A stretch of 64,000 bases of DNA, taken from assembly GCF_001017435.1 (NCBI RefSeq), contig NZ_CP011371.1, positions 4,526,001-4,590,000 of the forward strand. Reading direction: 5' to 3'. The DNA comes from Caldimonas brevitalea. GTDB lineage: Bacteria; Pseudomonadota; Gammaproteobacteria; Burkholderiales; Burkholderiaceae_C. The notes beneath the pieces are model-generated. The model was not told the DNA's origin and made no database searches. It worked only from the letters and a program-made list of their open reading frames with translations. Below, piece by piece: positions 9,494 through 17,655 of the stretch (position 1 is its first letter; each line of letters begins with the position of its first letter). The position numbers and the translations under genes are program-made.

Positions 9494-10030
9494 ATGGCCG
9501 CATTGGTATGGCCGCTTGAGCGCAACGAGATTCGTCGGCACAAGCAGAACAACACGTTCGGGATGGTCCGTGACGGCGGGACCCGTGCGCACCAGGGGTG
9601 GGATTTGTATGCGCTCCCCGGTACACCGTGTCACGCAATCTCAGACGGCACCATTCATTTCGCTGGCATTTCAGGGTCGCTCGGTAAGGTGATCTTGCTC
9701 CGGTTCAGCTACCAGGGACAGACGTTCTATGCCGCTTACTGCCATCTCAGCTCGACACTCGTACTGGAAGGCAACGACGTCGCGCGGGGAGAAGTAATCG
9801 GTCTGACCGGCAACACAGGCAATGCGCAATCCATGCAGGGCCAAGATCAGCATTCGCACTTCGAGATACGCACCATTCCTTCCCCTGGCCTTGGGCTAGG
9901 TGGCCGCGTCGATCCCGCTACCTTGTATGGCGCCGCCCCGACCGGGTGGACCTTCTTCGAGGGGCACGGGCACAAAGTAAGAACAACGGGTATCCCGGGA
10001 CTCAAAATCGTCCGGGAGCGCATTGAATGA
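9494..10030 (+). CDS. Stand-alone M23 metallopeptidase without signal peptide
   Basis: A 178-residue protein that is almost entirely an M23 (LytM/lysostaphin-type) peptidase domain, a zinc enzyme that cuts peptidoglycan cross-links. All zinc and catalytic positions are visible: H33-x3-D37, H84 in HLS, and H120-x-H122. There is no signal peptide, membrane segment, LysM or SH3 domain, which is odd for a chromosomal cell-wall enzyme. The start has a very strong ribosome site (AAGGAGG). The stop overlaps the next gene's ATG (ATGA), so the pair is translationally coupled. Base composition is lower in GC than neighbours, suggesting acquisition. It may be a secreted antibacterial effector; a delivery system is not visible here. 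Confidence 0.88.
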   Translation: MAALVWPLERNEIRRHKQNNTFGMVRDGGTRAHQGWDLYALPGTPCHAISDGTIHFAGISGSLGKVILLRFSYQGQTFYAAYCHLSSTLVLEGNDVARGEVIGLTGNTGNAQSMQGQDQHSHFEIRTIPSPGLGLGGRVDPATLYGAAPTGWTFFEGHGHKVRTTGIPGLKIVRERIE

Positions 10031-10593
10031 GGACGCGCGTATGGGCCCTGTCACTTGCGTTGCTTGCAGGAGGAGCAACGGCCGATCGGTCCGGCGGGAG
10101 GGGCGTTGAGGATGAGGTCCGTGCTTTGGTTGGCACGCAATACTCGGCACAGCGGCCCGGTGATCGCGTCGCGCCCCATCTCTCCTGCGTGGTCGAGGGC
10201 GGCGGCGTGCTATGGGTCGACGGGCAGTCCGCTGATGACTGGTCCTTTGGGACGTTCGACTGTCGAGGTCGTGCCGTCCTCGTGCTTCAGAAGATCACGC
10301 CGAATGCGAATGGGGGCAAGACAAAACAGATTGTTGACTCGCTCTTGATGCCCAGGTTTGAGCGCCGGCCGGAGTCGCAGCGCCCCAGCTCGCTCCAATT
10401 CTTGGTCATGGGGGAGTGCGCGCTTGACGGCAGCAGGGACAACTTTTTTGTCGCCCTCGGACGCTATGGCAAACGGAACCGCATAGACGGGCGTACGGGG
10501 GTCCAGCATGCGTGGGGCTTCGATGTGAAGCAGGGCCGTATCGTGCCGTTGCCTACCGAGCGAATTGCCTGCGACCGACCCGATCCGGCTTGA
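10027..10593 (+). CDS. Small periplasmic protein coupled to the M23 peptidase (possible immunity protein)
   Basis: A 188-residue protein of unrecognised family. It starts with a clear signal peptide (MRTRVWALSLALLAGGATA, cleavage near residue 19). The mature part has four cysteines (in LSC, FDC, GEC and IAC contexts), consistent with two periplasmic disulfides, and no transmembrane or lipobox sequence. It overlaps the M23 gene by four bases and shares its atypical composition. A periplasmic partner of a peptidoglycan endopeptidase would be in the right place to inhibit it, as toxin-immunity pairs of this kind do. That role is inferred from context only. Confidence 0.75.
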   Translation: MRTRVWALSLALLAGGATADRSGGRGVEDEVRALVGTQYSAQRPGDRVAPHLSCVVEGGGVLWVDGQSADDWSFGTFDCRGRAVLVLQKITPNANGGKTKQIVDSLLMPRFERRPESQRPSSLQFLVMGECALDGSRDNFFVALGRYGKRNRIDGRTGVQHAWGFDVKQGRIVPLPTERIACDRPDPA

Positions 10594-10662
10594 GTTGCGC
10601 TGCCGACCTGGAACTTGCGCGATGATGTCCCGGGCGCGCGCCGACAAGGCGCGCCTCACACC

Positions 10663-11442
10663 TCAAAACGTCCCCGGATACGCCCCCCCATCGACCAGCC
10701 AGTTCTGCCCGGTGATATAGCCCGCCTGCGCACTGCACAGAAAGGCACACGCCGCGCCAAACTCCTCCGCGCTGCCAAAGCGCCCCGCCGGAATACCCTT
10801 CATGCGCGCTTCGCGCGTCGCCTCGTAGCTCGCCCCCCGGTCACGCGCCGACGCTTCCATCGTCTTGCGCAGACGGTCCGTGTCGAATGCACCCGGCAGC
10901 AGGTTGTTGATCGTCACGTTACGCCCGACGGTCTTGCGCGCCAGGCCGGCGACAAAGCCCGTCAAACCCGAGCGCGCCCCGTTCGACAATCCAAGCACGT
11001 CGATCGGCGCCTTCACCGCGCCCGAGGTGATGTTGACGATACGCCCGAAGCCGCGCCCCATCATGTCGTCGACGGTCGCCTTGATCAGCTCGATCGGCGT
11101 GAGCATGTTCGCGTCCAGCGCCTTGATCCAGTCGTCACGCGACCACTCGCGGAAATCGCCCGGTGGCGGCCCGCCGGCGTTGTTGACCAGGATGTCCACC
11201 TGCGGGCACGCGGCCAGGGCGGCCGCGCGCCCCTCGGCCGTGGTGATGTCGCCGGCCACGCTGCGCACCTCGGCCCGGTTGAAGGCCCGCAGTTCGTCTG
11301 CCGTCGCCTCCAGCGCTTCGCGCCCGCGCGCCGTCAGCACCACGTTGACACCTTCTTGCACCAGCGCCGCGGCGCAGCCCTTGCCCAACCCCTTGCTGGA
11401 CGCGCACACCAGCGCCCACTTACCTGCCAGTCCCAAGTCCAT
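10663..11442 (-). CDS. SDR-family oxidoreductase with altered active site
   Basis: A 259-residue short-chain dehydrogenase/reductase-fold protein. The cofactor-binding region is present (ASSKGLGKG near residue 15, NNAG at 87-90) and Ser140 of the catalytic triad is conserved. The expected YxxxK is not there: the aligned positions are Ser153 and Arg157 (in GLSNGARSG). Either chemistry differs or the protein is a binding or pseudo-enzyme member. The C-terminus ITGQNWLVDGGAYPG is typical of FabG-like SDRs. It is the last gene of a three-gene minus-strand run (gamma-glutamyltransferase, DMT, SDR), 20 bp after the DMT gene. Confidence 0.9.
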   Translation of the reverse strand: MDLGLAGKWALVCASSKGLGKGCAAALVQEGVNVVLTARGREALEATADELRAFNRAEVRSVAGDITTAEGRAAALAACPQVDILVNNAGGPPPGDFREWSRDDWIKALDANMLTPIELIKATVDDMMGRGFGRIVNITSGAVKAPIDVLGLSNGARSGLTGFVAGLARKTVGRNVTINNLLPGAFDTDRLRKTMEASARDRGASYEATREARMKGIPAGRFGSAEEFGAACAFLCSAQAGYITGQNWLVDGGAYPGTF

Positions 11443-11462
11443 GTGAAGTCACTCCTCAGTGT

Positions 11463-12380
11463 TCATTTGCCCTCGGCGACTCGCGCCCGGGCCAACATCC
11501 AGATGCCGATCAAGACCAGTGCCGTGCCGGCCGCAATCCACAGGCTGAAGGGCTCGCCCAGCAGCACCACGCCCATCAGCAGCGTCGACAGCGGGCCGAC
11601 CATGCCGGTCTGCGCGGCCAGGGTCGCCCCGATGCGCTCGATCGCCATCATCACCATCAGCACCGGGGCCACGGTGCACAAGGTCGCATTGAGCAGCGAC
11701 AGCCACAGCACCTCGGGCGCCACCACCGCGGCCGAGAGGGGGCGCAGCACGGCGAACTGCCCGATGCAGAACACGCAAGCCACCAGGCTGGCCCAGCCGA
11801 CCAGCCGCAGCGAGCCGAGCCGCTTGACCAGTTCACCGCTGTAGACGAGATAGATGGCGTACGACACCGCGCTGGCAAACACCAACACGCTCCCGAGCGC
11901 GACGTTCGAGCCCAGCGTGCCGATCTCGTGGCCGAACACCACCAGCACACCGCTGTAGCTGACGCCGGCCGCGATCAGCTGCCGCGCCGTCACCTTCTTC
12001 TTGAACAGCAGCACGCTGAGCGCCAGCACCAGCGTCGGGTTGAGGTAGAGGATCAGCCGTTCCAGACTCGCACTGATGTACTGCAGGCCCAGGAAGTCGA
12101 GAAAGCTCGCCAGGTAATAGCCGCTGATGCCGAGCCCGACGATGGCGGCCCACTCGCGCCGCGTCAGCGGCGGCTTGCCGCGCCCGGCCCACCAGGCGAT
12201 CAGCGCGAACAGCGGCAACGCGAACAGCATGCGGTACATGATGAGCGTGACCGCATCGACGTCATAACGGTAGGCCAGCTTGACGATGATGGCCTTGCCT
12301 GAGAAGGCGATGGAGCCGAGCAGCGCGAGCGCAAGGCCGGGGCCTACGGCAACCGGCACGGGCGGCGCAGCAGCGCTCAA
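11463..12380 (-). CDS. EamA/DMT-superfamily transporter
   Basis: About 305 residues with ten predicted helices in two EamA repeats; an inner-membrane exporter of unknown substrate. The second repeat shows the family's PLSTLLMGVVLLGEPF pattern. The start is uncertain: TTG at 12380 overlaps the upstream gamma-glutamyltransferase stop (TTGA) and is preceded by GGTGGG; GTG at 12359 is an alternative; the ATG at 12521 would overlap the upstream gene by about 145 bp and is unlikely. Coupling to the gamma-glutamyltransferase-like gene suggests transport of an amino-acid-type metabolite, which is inference. Confidence 0.85.
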   Translation of the reverse strand: MSAAAPPVPVAVGPGLALALLGSIAFSGKAIIVKLAYRYDVDAVTLIMYRMLFALPLFALIAWWAGRGKPPLTRREWAAIVGLGISGYYLASFLDFLGLQYISASLERLILYLNPTLVLALSVLLFKKKVTARQLIAAGVSYSGVLVVFGHEIGTLGSNVALGSVLVFASAVSYAIYLVYSGELVKRLGSLRLVGWASLVACVFCIGQFAVLRPLSAAVVAPEVLWLSLLNATLCTVAPVLMVMMAIERIGATLAAQTGMVGPLSTLLMGVVLLGEPFSLWIAAGTALVLIGIWMLARARVAEGK

Positions 12381-13993
12381 AATCCCACCGCCTGGCCGTC
12401 GCGCCGCGGGTCGCTCGCGGCGAGATACCCCTCGGTGCCCGGGTCGCCCAATCGCCAGATGAACTGGCCGGCGCCGAAGTCCTGGTAGGAGTCCTGGATC
12501 ACGTCGATCTGGTGGCCCCACGCCACCAGGTCCTGCACCACGGCCGGGTCCATCGTCGCCTCGACGTTGAGCGACAGGCCGCTGTTGTAGCGCCAGCGCG
12601 GCGCGTCGCAGGCGGCCTGCGGGTTCTGCCCGTAGTCAAGCATGCGCACGAGCGTCTGCAGATGCCCTTGCGGCTGCATGTTGGCGCCCATCACGCCAAA
12701 GCTCATCACCGGAGCGCCACCGCGGCTCAGAAAGCCCGGGATGATGGTGTGGAAGGGCCGCTTGCGCGGCGCCACCACATTCGGGCTGGCCGGGTCGAGC
12801 GAGAAGCCGTGGCCGCGGTTCTGCAGGGACAGCCCATAACCCGGCACGACCACGCCCGATCCGAAACCCATGTAGTTGCTCTGGATGAAGCTGACCATCA
12901 TGCCGCTCTCGTCGGCGGCGGTGAGGTAGATGGTGCCGCCTTGCGCCAGGTTGCCAGGCCCGAAGTGCTGCGCACGCCGGCGGTCGATCAGCTGGGCGCG
13001 GCTCGCCAGGTAGGCATCGTCGAGCATCTGCGCGGGCGTCACCTCCATCGTGGACGGATCGGCCACATGGCGGTAGACATCCGCGAAGGCGAGTTTCATC
13101 GCTTCGATCTGCAGGTGCTGGGCCTCCGCGCTGTCGAGGGGCAGCGACGCGATGTCGAAGTGAGACAGGATGCCCAGCGCCACCTGGGCCGCAATGCCCT
13201 GCCCGTTCGGCGGCATCTCGTGCAGCGTGTAGCCGCGGTAGTCCTTGGCCAGCGGCCCGACCCACTCGGGTTCGTAGGCGGCCAGGTCGGACTCGGTCAG
13301 CGCCGCGCCGTCCGCCGCCGCATGCCGGGCCACCGCCGCGGCGATCTCGCCGCGGTAATAGGCCTCGCCTTCGGTCTGCGCGATCAGGCGCAGGCTCCGC
13401 GCTGCCTCCGGCAAGCGCCACAACTCACCGACGGTCGGCGCACGCCCTCCGGGCAGAAAGGCGGAGGCGAATCCGGGCAGGCGCCGCAGTTCGGCCACCG
13501 GCGCCGCCCACTTCTGCGCCACCACCGGCGGCACCGCATAACCGCGCTCGGCCAACTCGATCGCCGGCTCCATCAGGTCGGCGAACGGCAGCTTGCCAAA
13601 CCGCCGGCTCAACGCCACCCAGCCGCCCACTGCGCCGGGCACCGTGACGGAGTCCCAACCGCGCTTGGGCGGCGTCTTGGCATCGGCGCCGTATTTGGCG
13701 AGGAAGTAGTCGCGCGTCCACGCCGCCGGCGCCCGGCCCGAGGCATTCAAACCATGCAGTTGCGTGCCGTCCCAGACCAGGCAGAAGGCATCGCTGCCGA
13801 GCCCGTTGCTGACCGGCTCGGCGATCGTCATCGCGGCCGCGGTGGCAATCGCCGCATCGACGGCGTTGCCGCCCTTCCACAGCATGCGCAGCCCGGCGGT
13901 CGCGGCGACCGGGTGCGAGGTGGCCACCACATTGCGGGCGAACAGCGGCAAGCGCGCCGTCGGGTAGGGGAACTCGTAGCGGAACGGCTTCAT
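12377..13993 (-). CDS. Gamma-glutamyltransferase-family protein (Ntn hydrolase)
   Basis: A 538-residue gamma-glutamyltranspeptidase-like protein that should self-cleave before the catalytic threonine and act on gamma-glutamyl or related amide bonds. The nucleophile is Thr354 in GGTIYLTAADESG, and family blocks such as GGNAVDAAIA, EPVSNGLGSD and MPPNGQG are present. No signal peptide is visible, unlike periplasmic GGT, so this belongs to the cytoplasmic cephalosporin-acylase/GGT-like group of uncertain substrate. The start at 13993 has a GGAGG site. It heads the run continued by the DMT and SDR genes. Confidence 0.92.
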   Translation of the reverse strand: MKPFRYEFPYPTARLPLFARNVVATSHPVAATAGLRMLWKGGNAVDAAIATAAAMTIAEPVSNGLGSDAFCLVWDGTQLHGLNASGRAPAAWTRDYFLAKYGADAKTPPKRGWDSVTVPGAVGGWVALSRRFGKLPFADLMEPAIELAERGYAVPPVVAQKWAAPVAELRRLPGFASAFLPGGRAPTVGELWRLPEAARSLRLIAQTEGEAYYRGEIAAAVARHAAADGAALTESDLAAYEPEWVGPLAKDYRGYTLHEMPPNGQGIAAQVALGILSHFDIASLPLDSAEAQHLQIEAMKLAFADVYRHVADPSTMEVTPAQMLDDAYLASRAQLIDRRRAQHFGPGNLAQGGTIYLTAADESGMMVSFIQSNYMGFGSGVVVPGYGLSLQNRGHGFSLDPASPNVVAPRKRPFHTIIPGFLSRGGAPVMSFGVMGANMQPQGHLQTLVRMLDYGQNPQAACDAPRWRYNSGLSLNVEATMDPAVVQDLVAWGHQIDVIQDSYQDFGAGQFIWRLGDPGTEGYLAASDPRRDGQAVGF

Positions 13994-14083
13994 CGCACAC
14001 CTCCAGCAAGCGGAAGATTATCGGCTTGCCTGGCAAGGTGTGCAGGTGTTCAGCGTGGGTTCAGTGTGGGCGGGCAGTGTCCT

Positions 14084-15358
14084 TCACGCCGCCCGGTGCG
14101 CCAGCTGATGCAAGCGCCGCAACCCACTCCACACGGCCCCTGCGATCAGCGGTATCGCGACCGCGACCAACAGTTCCGGCGACAAAGGCAGCAACCCCGC
14201 CTCCTTGCCGCCCTTGGCGAGATAACCCACCAGCCCGGCGCCATAGTAGGTAATGGCCGCCACCGACAAGCCTTCGACCGCGGTCTGCAGCCGCAGCTGC
14301 ACCTTCTGGCGCCGGTTCATCGCGTCGAGCAAATCCTGGCTGCTTTGCTGTTGCTCGATCTCGACCCGCGTGCGCAGCAGGTTGCTGGTGCGCGAGATGC
14401 GCTCCGACAGCTGCTGCTGGCGCCGTCCGGCCCAGGCGCAGGTCTGCATCGCCGGGCCCAGGCGGCGGTCCATGAACTCGCCGATGGTCTGCAAGCCGGC
14501 CAGCCGGTGTTCGTGCAGTTCGTCGATGCGCCGCTGCACCAGCTCGAAATACGCAGCGCTGGCCGAAAAGCGGGCATGGGTGCTGGCATACAAGCTCTCG
14601 ACCCGGCCGGCCAACTGGGTCAGCTGGCGCAGCAGCTCGGGCTCGCGGTCGCGCTCGGCACTGCGGATCTCGCCGGCAATGCGCGCCAGGTCACGCTCGG
14701 CATCCGACAAGGTGGCCGCCACCTCGCGCGCCGCCGGCAGGCCCAGCAGCGCCATCATCCGGTAGGTTTCGATCTCGAGCAGCCGCTGCACCGCCCGGCC
14801 AAGGCGACGCGGGTGCATGCTGGCCGCCACCACCACCACCCGGCCGAAGCCGTCGCCGTGCAGACGGAAATCGGTGTAGACCTCGGCCTGGCCGTCCATC
14901 ACGACCGAAGCGACCAGGCTGTCTTCGTCGAGCGAGCCCCGCACCAGTGGGTCGCTGCCGTCCTCACGGCTGGAGCTGACGGCCACGTGCAGCCCGACCA
15001 GCCACTGCCCGGGCACACCCCGCAGCCAATCTTGCGGCACCGACGACACCGCGGTGGGGTCGAACGAGGTCGGGTTGTCGGGCAGCTGGCGCCAGAAGGT
15101 GTAGGTCTGGAACTCGGTGTGCTGTTCCCAGCGCAGATGCAGGCCGCCGAGGTCGATGCTCAGGTGGCCTGCCTCGGCCGACGGCAGCGGCAAGTGCCGC
15201 GCACGCAACAGCGCGTGCAGGTGCTCCCGGCTGCGCGTTTCGCCAGGTGGGGTCAGCAAGGCCAGATGCGTCAGCGCCAGCGGTGCCGACAGCCGCTCGT
15301 AAGGGCGGGCGTGGACTTCGTTGTGCAGCGTTTCGCGCAAGGGATGCGGTGTGAGCAT
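14084..15358 (-). CDS. DUF3422-family membrane-anchored protein
   Basis: A 424-residue protein recognised by the family's N-terminal HNEVHARPYERLSAP block. The central region (about 200-370) is rich in Arg/Glu/Gln and predicted coiled coil, and two hydrophobic segments lie near the C-terminus (about 370-415), anchoring it in the inner membrane. The molecular function of DUF3422 is unknown; it is widespread in proteobacteria. The start has a strong AGGAGG site. It appears to be a single-gene unit, with a terminator for the upstream tctA operon at 15484-15508. Confidence 0.9.
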   Translation of the reverse strand: MLTPHPLRETLHNEVHARPYERLSAPLALTHLALLTPPGETRSREHLHALLRARHLPLPSAEAGHLSIDLGGLHLRWEQHTEFQTYTFWRQLPDNPTSFDPTAVSSVPQDWLRGVPGQWLVGLHVAVSSSREDGSDPLVRGSLDEDSLVASVVMDGQAEVYTDFRLHGDGFGRVVVVAASMHPRRLGRAVQRLLEIETYRMMALLGLPAAREVAATLSDAERDLARIAGEIRSAERDREPELLRQLTQLAGRVESLYASTHARFSASAAYFELVQRRIDELHEHRLAGLQTIGEFMDRRLGPAMQTCAWAGRRQQQLSERISRTSNLLRTRVEIEQQQSSQDLLDAMNRRQKVQLRLQTAVEGLSVAAITYYGAGLVGYLAKGGKEAGLLPLSPELLVAVAIPLIAGAVWSGLRRLHQLAHRAA

Positions 15359-15483
15359 CAGGGTTCCTCCTGAAACTGATTATCCCGATCGCGTTTTGCG
15401 CTGCAGGCCGCGCCAGCACTGGGCTGGCGCCCCGTTGGCACAGGCCTGGCGCGAGGCCCTCGGCCGCCGCAGTTCACAACATG

Positions 15484-15508
15484 AAAAAGGGCCGCACATG
15501 GCGGCCCT
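15484..15508 (-). terminator. Rho-independent terminator of the tctBA operon
   Basis: On the minus strand a seven-base stem (GGGCCGC with GCGGCCC) and five-base loop is followed by five T's, 24 bases after the tctA stop. This is a canonical intrinsic terminator separating tctA from the DUF3422 gene. Confidence 0.85.
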
Positions 15509-15531
15509 CGATGCACCGGGCGTGCGGGTTG

Positions 15532-17040
15532 TCAGTCGGCGTCCTGGAAGGCCTCTTCGCGCTTGCGCCGGATGTTGGGCAGCAACACGATCACGATCAT
15601 CGCGGTGGCGGCGAACAACAGGCCGGCCGACAGCGGGCGCGAGATGAAGGTACTCCAGTCGCCGCGCGAGAGCAGCAGCGAGCGTCGCAAATGCTCCTCC
15701 ATCATCGGCCCGAGGATGAAGCCGAGCAGCAGCGGCGCCGGCTCGCAGCCGAGCTTGTAGAAGATGTAGCCGACCAGGCCGAACAGCGCCGCCAGGTAGA
15801 CGTGGAAGTTGTTGTTGTTGAGCGTGTACAAGCCGATGGTGCAGAACACCAGGATGGCCGGGAACAGGAAGCGATACGGCACGGTCAGCAGCTTGATCCA
15901 GATCCCGATCAACGGCAGGTTGAGGATCACCAGCATCGCGTTGCCGATCCACATCGAGGCGATCAGGCCCCAGAACAGGTCGGGGTTGCTGGCCATCACC
16001 TGCGGGCCGGGCTGGATGCCCTTGATCGTCATCGCGCCGACCATCAGCGCCATCACCGGGTTGGGCGGGATGCCCAGCGTCAGCATCGGGATGAACGAGG
16101 TCTGGGCGCCGGCATTGTTGGCCGACTCGGGCCCCGCCACCCCCTGGATCGCGCCTTTGCCGAACTGCTCGGGGTGCTTGGAGACCTTCTTCTCGAGCGT
16201 GTACGACGCAAACGACGACAGCAGCGCACCACCGCCGGGCAGCACCCCCAGGATGGAGCCGAGCGCCGTGCCGCGCAGCACCGCCGGCGCGGCGTCGCGG
16301 AAGTCCTGCTTGGTCGGCCACAGGCCCTTCACGTCCTTGGTGAACACTTCGCGCTGTTCCGCCGGCTGGCCGAGGTTGGCGATGATCTCGCCGAAGCCGA
16401 ACACGCCCATCGCGATGATGACGAAGTCGATGCCGTCGGTCAGCTCCGGAATGTCGAAGCTGAAGCGCGGCACGCCGGAGATCACATCGGTGTTGATCTG
16501 GCCCAGCAGCAGGCCGAGCAGAATCATCGCGATCGCCTTGATCAAGGACCCCGAGGCCAGCACCACCGAGCCGATCAGGCCCAGCACCATCAGCGCGAAA
16601 TATTCGGCCGACCCGAACTTGAAGGCCATTTCGGTCAGCGGCGGCGCGAACGCGGCCAGCACCAGGGTGCCGACCGAACCGGCGAAGAAGGAGCCGAGGC
16701 CGGCCGCTGCGAGCGCCGCGCCCGCGCGGCCGCGGCGTGCCATCTGGTAGCCGTCGATGGCCGTCACGACCGACGACGATTCGCCTGGCACGTTGATCAG
16801 GATCGCTGTGGTGGAGCCGCCGTACTGGGCACCGTAGTAGATGCCGGCCAGCATGATCAGCGCCGGCGTGGCTTCGAGCGAGTAGATCGACGGCAGCAGC
16901 ATCGCGATCGTCGCGACTGGGCCGAGGCCCGGCAGCACGCCGATCAGCGTGCCCAGCAAGGCACCGAGAAAGGCATAGCCGACGTTGGAGAGCGTCAGGG
17001 CGGTCTGGAAACCGAGGGCTAGGTTGGAAAGCAGGTCCAT
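15532..17040 (-). CDS. tctA: Tripartite tricarboxylate transporter large permease
   Basis: A 502-residue, roughly 12-helix membrane subunit of a TctCBA (TTT) carrier, which imports citrate or other carboxylates using a periplasmic binding protein. Family blocks visible include GVLPGLGPVATIAMLLP near residue 40, the INVPGESSSVVTAIDG segment near residue 83, and the second half repeat GVLPGGGALLSSFASY. It follows tctB by 20 bp on the same strand. No tctC solute-binding gene is present next to it. Such binding proteins are often orphan and numerous in Burkholderiales. Confidence 0.95.
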   Translation of the reverse strand: MDLLSNLALGFQTALTLSNVGYAFLGALLGTLIGVLPGLGPVATIAMLLPSIYSLEATPALIMLAGIYYGAQYGGSTTAILINVPGESSSVVTAIDGYQMARRGRAGAALAAAGLGSFFAGSVGTLVLAAFAPPLTEMAFKFGSAEYFALMVLGLIGSVVLASGSLIKAIAMILLGLLLGQINTDVISGVPRFSFDIPELTDGIDFVIIAMGVFGFGEIIANLGQPAEQREVFTKDVKGLWPTKQDFRDAAPAVLRGTALGSILGVLPGGGALLSSFASYTLEKKVSKHPEQFGKGAIQGVAGPESANNAGAQTSFIPMLTLGIPPNPVMALMVGAMTIKGIQPGPQVMASNPDLFWGLIASMWIGNAMLVILNLPLIGIWIKLLTVPYRFLFPAILVFCTIGLYTLNNNNFHVYLAALFGLVGYIFYKLGCEPAPLLLGFILGPMMEEHLRRSLLLSRGDWSTFISRPLSAGLLFAATAMIVIVLLPNIRRKREEAFQDAD

Positions 17041-17060
17041 GTCAGGTCCTCAGTCGTGGC

Positions 17061-17525
17061 TCAGGCGCCGAACACGGTGGGCCAAAGGGGGATGGTCAGA
17101 CCCAGGCCCTTGGAAAAGATGCCCCAGGCCGCCACCGTGAGGACCACGCAGCTGATCAGGACGTCACGCCAACGGAACTCGGTGCTGGCGAAGCTGGCCA
17201 TGATGATCAGCACCGGCAGCGCGATGACCAGGCCCAGGCGCGGCAGCGTGAAGCCGAACAACAGCACAGCGCTCAAGATCAGCACCAGCGGCCTGAAGGC
17301 GATCGAGCCGATCGGGTCGCCACCTTCGCGCTCGATGCTCAACGAGGTGAACAGCACCACGGCGCCGAGGACCGCGAGGATCAGCCCCAGCAGCAGCGGG
17401 AAATAGCCGGGCCCCGGCTGGGCCGAGCTGCCGAACGAGTAGTTGGTGGCGCCGACCGCGAACGCGATGCCGACCGCCACGAACATGAGCCCCGAGACGA
17501 AGTCCCGTTGGCTTTTGATCTTCAT
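17061..17525 (-). CDS. tctB: Tripartite tricarboxylate transporter small permease
   Basis: A 154-residue protein with four hydrophobic helices, the expected size and topology for the poorly conserved TctB subunit. It includes the family-typical GPGYFPLLLGLILAVLGAVVL segment in the first half (about residues 38-57). The start at 17525 (MKIKSQRDF) has an AGAGGAG ribosome site; the in-frame extension to 17693 is not supported. Transcribed directly before tctA; together they form the membrane part of the carrier. Confidence 0.92.
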   Translation of the reverse strand: MKIKSQRDFVSGLMFVAVGIAFAVGATNYSFGSSAQPGPGYFPLLLGLILAVLGAVVLFTSLSIEREGGDPIGSIAFRPLVLILSAVLLFGFTLPRLGLVIALPVLIIMASFASTEFRWRDVLISCVVLTVAAWGIFSKGLGLTIPLWPTVFGA

Positions 17526-17655
17526 CGTTGCGCTCCTCTTCCAGCTTTCTTTAAGCTTGCTTGAAACCTGTGGGATTCTAGGGAGATGCCCCGACACGGG
17601 GCGCTGTGGATTACACGTAGCGCCGGCGCGGTCTGCAGAGCGAAACCGGCGGAGG

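Noticed and set aside
12512..15373. 953-codon plus-strand frame opposite the gamma-glutamyltransferase and DUF3422 genes
   Set aside because: Shadow frame with His/Arg/Gln-rich product and no motif.
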